A DNA stretch of 64,000 nucleotides from the NCBI GenBank assembly GCA_051453625.1, contig JBOZIK010000001.1, positions 227,754,935 to 227,818,934 of the forward strand, given 5' to 3'. The notes under the pieces were generated by a model, which worked only from the letters and a program-made list of their open reading frames with translations, ran no database searches and was not told where the DNA came from. A program made the translations under genes and the position numbers. Shown here one piece after another: positions 57,424 to 64,000 of the stretch. The DNA is from Welwitschia mirabilis. Its lineage: Eukaryota; Gnetophyta; Gnetopsida; Welwitschiales. How positions within the stretch are numbered: the stretch's first letter is position 1; each line of letters starts with the position of its first letter.

Positions 57424-59767
57424 GTAAAACCCCAATTTTCATAGTTGTAAAACTTTAAGCTAGCTTTAATATCAAAGTGTGACGCCCATATTTCTAACTT
57501 TAAAAGTTCAAACATTACTTATTTACCAAAAGGTTAAGTCCTCATAAGACAATTTGTTAGTATTAAAATAATTAACATCATCATAAACATATGTAATTAT
57601 GATGATATTTAAGTAATTATTAGCACTCTTCACACATAAAGTTGTAATAATATTTTAACAATTATTAAAGCCCATCATTAAGCCTATTTATGATAGCATT
57701 TAAACATTTTTTTCTTTTTAGATGAGAAAGGTAACTCATGACCTTTTCTTTAGATTTTATTTTTAACAAATGGATATTAATATACTAATATTCTATGCTC
57801 ATAATTACACTTATAATATTCAAGAAATAACTACACGTGGTGTCATTAATAAATTGCCAACTTCATACATTAACAAAAATTATTTAAAAAAAGGCAATTA
57901 CAATTGACATTCAATACATCTTTCTAAGTAAGTACATAACTGAATATTCAAAATTTTTAATAAAATTTTCTAAAGAAAAGCAAGAAGAATATTTGATAAA
58001 ATTATCATAATTCATTGCCTAGGTATATTCAAGAAAAGATGTTTTTACACATTTTCTCAATGAATCAAACTGAGAAGTTTTATAAAACTATAAGGAAAAT
58101 ACATAATAGATAGAAAATTAACTATCAATGCACATTTATGAAATATTATTCAAGAATGGTATAAAATATCCTCAGATCACAATCATATAGTACTAAAAGT
58201 TTAGAGTTTATGAAGGATTATAAGATTATTTAGCAAATTTTCTAACAATACTAGAACATTAATCCTTCACATCCTTATGCTCACGGTAGCAATTATACTT
58301 TTAGGTTTTTCCACCTATTACATACAAAAGCATGGGATGAGAACCATGAAAATCTCTTAGCTCCTAGTATAATCTAGGAAAGAATAGGTAATTTGGTATG
58401 AATTTTCAAGAGTTAAGAGAGAAAAGACAAATAAAGAGTTCAAGAGGAATAAGATATATCACAAACACCGAGATCTTATGGCTATAAATGAGAATATTAT
58501 ATATTTTAACATATCTCAATTACTTCACTGCCTCATTTGGTAATCTGTAAAGTCCATTACCTCATTAGATGATCTGTGCTTCTTATATAATTTTTCATAT
58601 TTAACTTCACTACGTTATTTGGTAATCTGTGAATCCCACTGCCTCATTCAGCGATCTGTGGTTCTCATATATATATATATATCTTTTATATCATTAACTT
58701 TAAGGCCTTGTTTGTCGATTTGTGAATCCTACCATCTCCTTTGATGACCTATGATAAATCTAATATCCCCACTACCTCATTTGATGATCTTTGGAATTCT
58801 CACTTCACTGCCTCATTCCACAATTTATGAAGCCAACTACCTCATTTGGTGATTTATACAAATCCATAACCATACATTCAAACATAATGAAGTCAAAAAG
58901 CTAAGATAAGTTTTAACCATAAGATATCATTTCAAACCATGGATTTCTCTAGCATTATGATAAGGTAATTACAATAAGGATTAATCATGAACTATCATCT
59001 CATACTAAGAACATACAACATCAAGACATCGAGAAAAAAGGTAAATGGAGATAAGACATGTATCAAAATAGAATTTATATTATCAAGGATCATATGATTT
59101 AACATTAGACTTGTATAATTATAAACATGATGATTTCAATAACAGAATGCATAAGAAAGGACTAACAAGAAAGCAGGAAAGTATAGCACCATATCATATA
59201 TGTTCAAGTTATTTAAAGATCTTCTAAGTTCTAAAGCTCCTAGACCTCATAAGCTCAAATATTTCAAGTCAAGGTTGTTTTAGAAAATAAACTAGACTTA
59301 AAGGAGGAATAACTCTATTTAAAGTGAGAGAACATGAGTAAGGTGATAAAAAAAAAGAATACAAAAAGATACATCATGAGTCAACGATAAGAGGAGGGGT
59401 TACATGATATCTCATAAAGGCTTGCCTGACCACCCAGTGCTTTTAATAATATAAAAATAATGCTTCATGTTTAATCATACTAATAAGGAAAAATAAATAA
59501 CAAGCCTCCACAATTTACATTTAAATGCATAGATTTTAGAAAAGTGCAACAAAATGAAATTAAATGAAATCATCATCACTGCTCAACATTATAAGTAATA
59601 TTTTTAGTTAAGATAAAAGGAACTTAAGGCATAATTTAATATAATAACATCTCAAAAACATAATATTTAGATCAGTTGAAAATTTCAAAATAATTAAATA
59701 TTTCTAAATATTTCATTAAACTTAATCTTTATAAATTTTAAAAATAAGTAAAAATTTGGACATGACA
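57424..59767 (-). mobile_element. Family A 5' LTR (copy iii), complete
   Basis: 2344 bp, TGTAAAACCCC...CATGACA. The adjoining PBS makes it a 5' LTR on the minus strand. It contains the minisatellite at 58515-58862 and a TA tract at 58670-58681. Flanking 5-mers of the outermost A LTRs are CTCAG (45641-45645) and ATGAG (59768-59772), only 3 of 5 alike, so these two LTRs need not belong to one insertion. Confidence 0.8.
58515..58862. repeat. Degenerate minisatellite in family A LTR (copy iii)
   Basis: About eight to nine degenerate units ('CTGCCTCATTCAGCGATCTG', 'ACTACCTCATTTGATGATCT' and others), interrupted by a TA microsatellite and AT-rich inserts. Confidence 0.8.
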
Positions 59768-61599
59768 ATGAGATTCTTTAACTTTTTCATATCTTTACTT
59801 CTTGGAATTTTGACTTTTCTTTTAAGGACAATTTATAGATTTAACATAATCCTTTTACTTTTATCTATTATATGAAAAGAGATTGATAGAATACATTGAC
59901 ACCTTCTAGGTATATAATAATATTTCCTCTTTGAAAATTATGTATTTTTAACTATTAGATTTAAGAGTGTTTTTAAATTTATAGTATTATAAGGGTTAAG
60001 CTTTTAATAAATGTAACAAAAATTGCTTATCTTATAGTTTAATTCCTTAATCATGGAATTGATTCTTAAAGATGAAATATGATAGATTTAAATTCACAAT
60101 CCTCTTCTACAATTATAAATATGTGTAAACAATGTAATTATTAATTGATTAATACTTCAATCTTTACAGAATATTTATTTTAAAATTCTTCAAATTTCCT
60201 TTGATGTTTTCCTCTCTCTACTAATGGGATAATTATATCTTCTAGGCTAAGACTAAAGCATCTTTTTGAGATAATTAAATATTATCACTATAAATTTCAT
60301 GGAGAAATTTTTGAGAAGTTAAATATATAATTATGAAATATATACTTTATAAGGAATTTAAAATAGTAAAAAATTAGACATTAACATATAATAATTTATA
60401 CACTTATTATATGCTAAACTAGACTCATATGATACTTGAATATGAATCATATAATATGAAAGAATAATTGGAATATTATCTTTAAAAATCATTCTAAAGA
60501 CTTAGCTTATAGAATGCATCTATTTGTATCTAGTATTCACTTCTAAATGTGAATACAAGTTGAATAAGTAAAATTGAAGATGTTTATTTTTCTTGAATGG
60601 AAAGAGCACTAGTAGATAAATATATGAATCTTGATGATGTAATATGTTAGATATTTCTTTATAATTTTATCTTTATTCATAAATTATTCTCTAGGACATG
60701 TGAAGGTAATAAAAATTTATTTTATAAAGGTTTCCCAAATAGGTATGATTATAGTGTTTAATTCTTTAACTAGGGTTTTCATAATTTATCTTTGCTAAAT
60801 GAAATATAAAATAATAACTAACTTAACTAAAGTATTAGAATAATGCCTAAGAAATAAAATCACTAATTCTAATTAGTAAATTTTAGAAAACATGATACTA
60901 ATACTTTGTTCCATAATAGATAACTTAAGTTTTACCTCATTCCCTTCTCTATATCTTAATCATAAAGCTAATTTTCCAAAACCTTAAGTATAGAATGGTT
61001 ATGCAAACTTTAATCTTGCCAGTGTGATAAAAGCAGATCCATCAAAATTTTACATTCTAGCTTCTTATATCATAGTTTTAAAATATCACTTAGATCTATA
61101 ATATAATATAATAAATAGTAATCATAATGCAAGATAAATAGGACCTAATGATTAAGAGTTAAAAGCATAAATGTAGTCCTTAAATAATTATTAAAAAATT
61201 AAGAAATTTCCTATTCTTAACATGCTAGATTCACTTCCAACTAAGTATAGAAGCATGTGGACCCTTAAAAATCTTTTAATTATTTTTACCTCAAAAATAC
61301 TTTTAATCCTTTTATAATAACTTAGGAACGAAAATATATTTTAAAAAAATTAAATCATTGGATATATATTTGAATGAACTTTAAGTTATTATCATTTTTC
61401 TTGGTTTCTATTATGATCTTTTTTTTTTTGAATTTGTACTTATAATACTTATAAATATTTCAATTTTATTTATTTATTATTATGATGATATAATAGATTT
61501 ATCATCCTCATATTATTTAGTCTAAATATTTCTTTTTGTTTGGCTAAGAGGCCAATTCCTACCTGCTAATTTACATGATTCTTCAAAATACTAAATTCA
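59768..61599. other. Nothing recognised
   Basis: 1.8 kb of AT-rich sequence between the A cluster and the E2 LTR, without open frames or repeats shared with the rest of the window. Confidence 0.5.
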
Positions 61600-62878
61600 A
61601 AATTACAAACTGAAACCTTAGTAATTTATATGGTTCCTAACCTAAGTATGTCCACATACAATGGGTAGCTTCCTGTCATACCTCTAGATTTCTTCCATCT
61701 ATAATAATAGTGTTTTTTAAGAATCATCAATCTTACATACAAATGAGATGCTCTTATTAAGGTAGTACTCTCTTTCCCTATAACAAATCAAATGCGCTCA
61801 CAAGTACTTGTTAAATCTTAAAGAACACACCTATGTAAGTTTGCACTAAATTTGAAATCCCTAAGAAATGGATTCTAATAAGAAAGATGTAGATAAAAAT
61901 ATTTGAATTAAAAACAAAATTTTCTACAAATAAAATAGTCCAACAATAATGTACTAATAGCTTAATATTAAGGAATAATAAGCCAGAAATGATAAGAGGT
62001 ATGTAGTAGCTTGATTTCTCTTTTAATGTCATGCCCTAATGAAAATATTTCAATAATGAATGAGTTTAGATCACATAATGTATCTAATAATAATGTCAAC
62101 AATCATTTCCAATGATTTTTTCTTATACAATACTAATTAATTATTATCTAATAATTCTTTTCTATGCGTTTTGTACTTCTTAAGTATTTGAACTTAGAGA
62201 GATGATAATTGAAATAAATTTGAATGATCTTTAATAGTCACGAATGGCTAGTTTTTGACATCTAATGGATATTTTTCCATTACATTATTTTTCATGATAG
62301 ACTTCTACATAAAGATAGATGTATTTTTCATATACACATCTTTCATGTAGATAAATGTTTATAGTGAAACTACCTAATTTTTGATGAACTTTGAACTAAT
62401 ATTTCTTTGATATTATGATATCATGAATTCAATGTGAACAACTTTCTTGACATTCTATAAAGTGATTAAATCATTATCATCATTCTCATGGTACAAAATT
62501 ACTTTAGTTTATCATAGATATATTTCACTTGATAAACATTTATCATTAGCTCATTTAGCATAAATGTCTTTTAGTTGATAGATGTTTGTCTTTAGGTGTA
62601 TATCCAATTCAACATAGATGTATTCCAGATGATAAACATCTTTCTATCATAAACATCTTGATACACTCTAAACAATATTATCTCTGATCTTCTAGCATCA
62701 TAAGTCTCTTGTCCAAATACTAATTGATGCCTTAGAAATTCTTTTTTTTTTGAAATAGTAATCTTTATTTGTACTTGGAATATTATATCGACTTGAAAGA
62801 CATCTTTAATACATTTTTTTCACACAAAATACACTACATTTAACAAGTGGCATCATTAAAATTGACATTTTACTAATG
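61600..62878 (-). mobile_element. Family E 3' LTR (E2), partial
   Basis: Matches the E1 LTR from about 17440 to the end, including 'ggtagcttcctgtcatacctctaga' and the terminal ACTTTTGATGATTCCACTTA-type segment (plus strand '..tggcatcattaaaattgac'). Its left end is diverged or truncated, so the start is approximate. The 83-bp array seen in E1 is shortened here. Confidence 0.65.
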
Positions 62879-62896
62879 ATTTCTCCCTTTCATATG
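62879..62896 (-). promoter_or_regulatory. Polypurine tract of E2
   Basis: Minus strand reads ATCATATGAAAGGGAGAA beside the LTR; compare E1 at 18901-18918. Confirms minus orientation. Confidence 0.6.
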
Positions 62897-63683
62897 ATGT
62901 CCAAACTTAACAAATCTTGTTATTATAAGCTTTGGCAAATATAGCTAAGATATTACAAACTTAAGAATTAATATATCTATGCCACTATTTAGTATAAGAA
63001 TACAATAATAATTAATTAGACCATGATTTCATTGAAATTTTAATGATTTAAAACATGGAAAAACATCTCATGTGGTATCTAATACGCCATAACAAATATA
63101 AGTATCAATGAAGACAAAATAACCATGAAAAACACAAATGTATAATCTAGTTTGAATAATAAATTGGAACTATTAAATAATACATGTGTGAAAAAGAACA
63201 TAAGTGGACATAAAAAATGATGTCATGTAATGCCCTCTTTTTTTTTGCCCTAATTAAGTACTATTTGTTTCCTCTTCTTTGCTTCTTTAATATTATTACC
63301 TCATAAAAAGAGCAAAACCTAGGATTAAATTTTGCTTATTCCTTTATTATAATTTATATATTTTAAGAAAAAGACAAATCATATTGACATTATATACTTA
63401 CCTATAATTAATTTCTAGTTTATCTTGGTTTGTAAACAATAGCAATATCATAAGTTTGTGTCTTTCATTTATTCATAGTTTTCATCACATAAGAAGTTAT
63501 CTTGTAAATATTTGAGGGGATGAAAATTTGTTATAAACATACATGAATAAGTTTAAGGATAATACCTAACCAATATAATAGGAGGTTACAACTTCCATTA
63601 ATGGCATTTTAACTTGATATCCAATCACCCTCTGGATATGAGTTCGTTTTACTTCAGGTTCTAAAATATACAAACATGGCTAT
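62897..63683 (-). mobile_element. E2 internal region, start of
   Basis: Begins colinear with 18919 onward ('atgtccaaacttaacaaatcttgtta'). It then diverges and no domain is readable before the CACTA-like terminus. Confidence 0.45.
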
Positions 63684-64000
63684 TACTATAAGAAATATAG
63701 GCTTTTAAGGAATTTCTAAAACATCTTAAAAGGATTTAAAAAATAACTTAAAAGATTTTAAGGCATTTTTTAAAAAAACACCTAAAAACGCTTACCTTAA
63801 AGGCCTATAAGCTTTTAAGGCATTCTGAGGTATTGAAATAAAAGTGCCTTAAAAAGCCTACCTTTTTTAGGCATTTTTGAAAGAAATGCCTTAAAATACT
63901 TTTGAGGCATTTCTTCAATAAAATGCCTTAAAAGCCTTTTGAGGTGTTTCCTCAACAAAATTCCTTAAAAGGATTTTGATGGATTTTAGCAAATAAACAC
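63684..64000 (+). mobile_element. CACTA-like terminus with 37-bp palindromic subterminal repeats
   Basis: TACTATAAGAAATA at 63684-63697 resembles the plant CACTA terminal motif CACTACAAGAAATA with two C-to-T changes. It is followed by many copies of TTAAGGCATTT and its complement. From 63884 the repeat is regular: AAATGCC at 63884 and 63921, AAATTCC at 63958, period 37. Within each unit AAATGCCTTAAAA faces TTTTGAGGCATTT, an imperfect palindrome. Dense short subterminal repeats in both orientations are the transposase-binding layout of CACTA (En/Spm) elements. The other end and any transposase lie outside the window. Confidence 0.55.

Noticed and set aside
63228-63245. TGTAATGCCCTC as a possible LTR start
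   Set aside because: No matching second LTR, PBS or PPT nearby.
1-64000. Host protein-coding genes, tRNA, rRNA, CRISPR or prokaryotic-type operons
   Set aside because: No open frame with exon-like conservation, no cloverleaf or rRNA signature noticed, and all direct repeats are explained by LTRs, microsatellites or gap-flanking duplications. A tRNA scan and splice-aware protein alignment were not possible here.

Overview
This is an AT-rich stretch (roughly a quarter G+C by eye) of a large plant nuclear genome. I find no intact host gene, no rRNA or tRNA gene and no CRISPR array. It consists of decayed, nested LTR retrotransposons with microsatellites and 14 runs of N (13 of about 100 bases or less, one of 250). 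The plant call rests on readable remnants of Athila/Tat-type Ty3/gypsy gag and protease, Ty1/copia gag, protease and integrase, primer-binding sites complementary to tRNA-Asp and initiator tRNA-Met, and a domain of the plant transposon protein type. I cannot name the species. The strong C-to-T / G-to-A decay suggests long-methylated, unexpressed heterochromatin. Family letters (A to H) are mine.

Left part (1-16000): an LTR fragment of family A (89-1123), then a family B 5' LTR with tRNA-Asp-type PBS (2385-3660). An old Athila-like element F on the minus strand is broken into pieces: protease 3661-4145, gag C-terminal part 12115-12613, gag 14879-15650. It is split by the complete minus-strand element C (4146-12114, perfect 5-bp target duplication TAATG) and by a second B insertion (12614-14878). 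A diverged second copy of the same locus (12824-14605) carries C but not B, so it preserves the empty B site.

Middle (16000-36500): a (TC)n/(TATC)n tract, a 166-bp tandem duplication, then copia-like element E1 on the minus strand (17333-35464). E1 has LTRs, PPT, PBS, gag, a protease active-site remnant and, where integrase/RT should lie, a remnant resembling the 'putative plant transposon protein' domain. The 5' LTR of E1 is interrupted by element D on the plus strand (24595-34353), which has tRNA-Asp-type PBS, PPT and 4/5 matching target duplications but no recognisable pol.

Right part (36500-64000): an Athila-like gag remnant (38100-38611), a long unrecognised stretch, a compound microsatellite, a copia integrase remnant (44540-45195), then a family A cluster (45646-59767). 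That cluster has 2.3-kb LTRs containing a degenerate minisatellite and three diverged copies of a non-coding internal region. Next come an unrecognised 1.8 kb, a second E-family 3' LTR (61600-62878), and at the right edge a CACTA-like terminus with a 37-bp palindromic tandem repeat running out of the window.

Functionally nothing here looks active: every coding remnant has stops and frameshifts. The main value is the insertion stratigraphy (F, then C, then B; E1, then D), the gag/protease-only architectures, and the diverged direct duplications that flank most sequence gaps.
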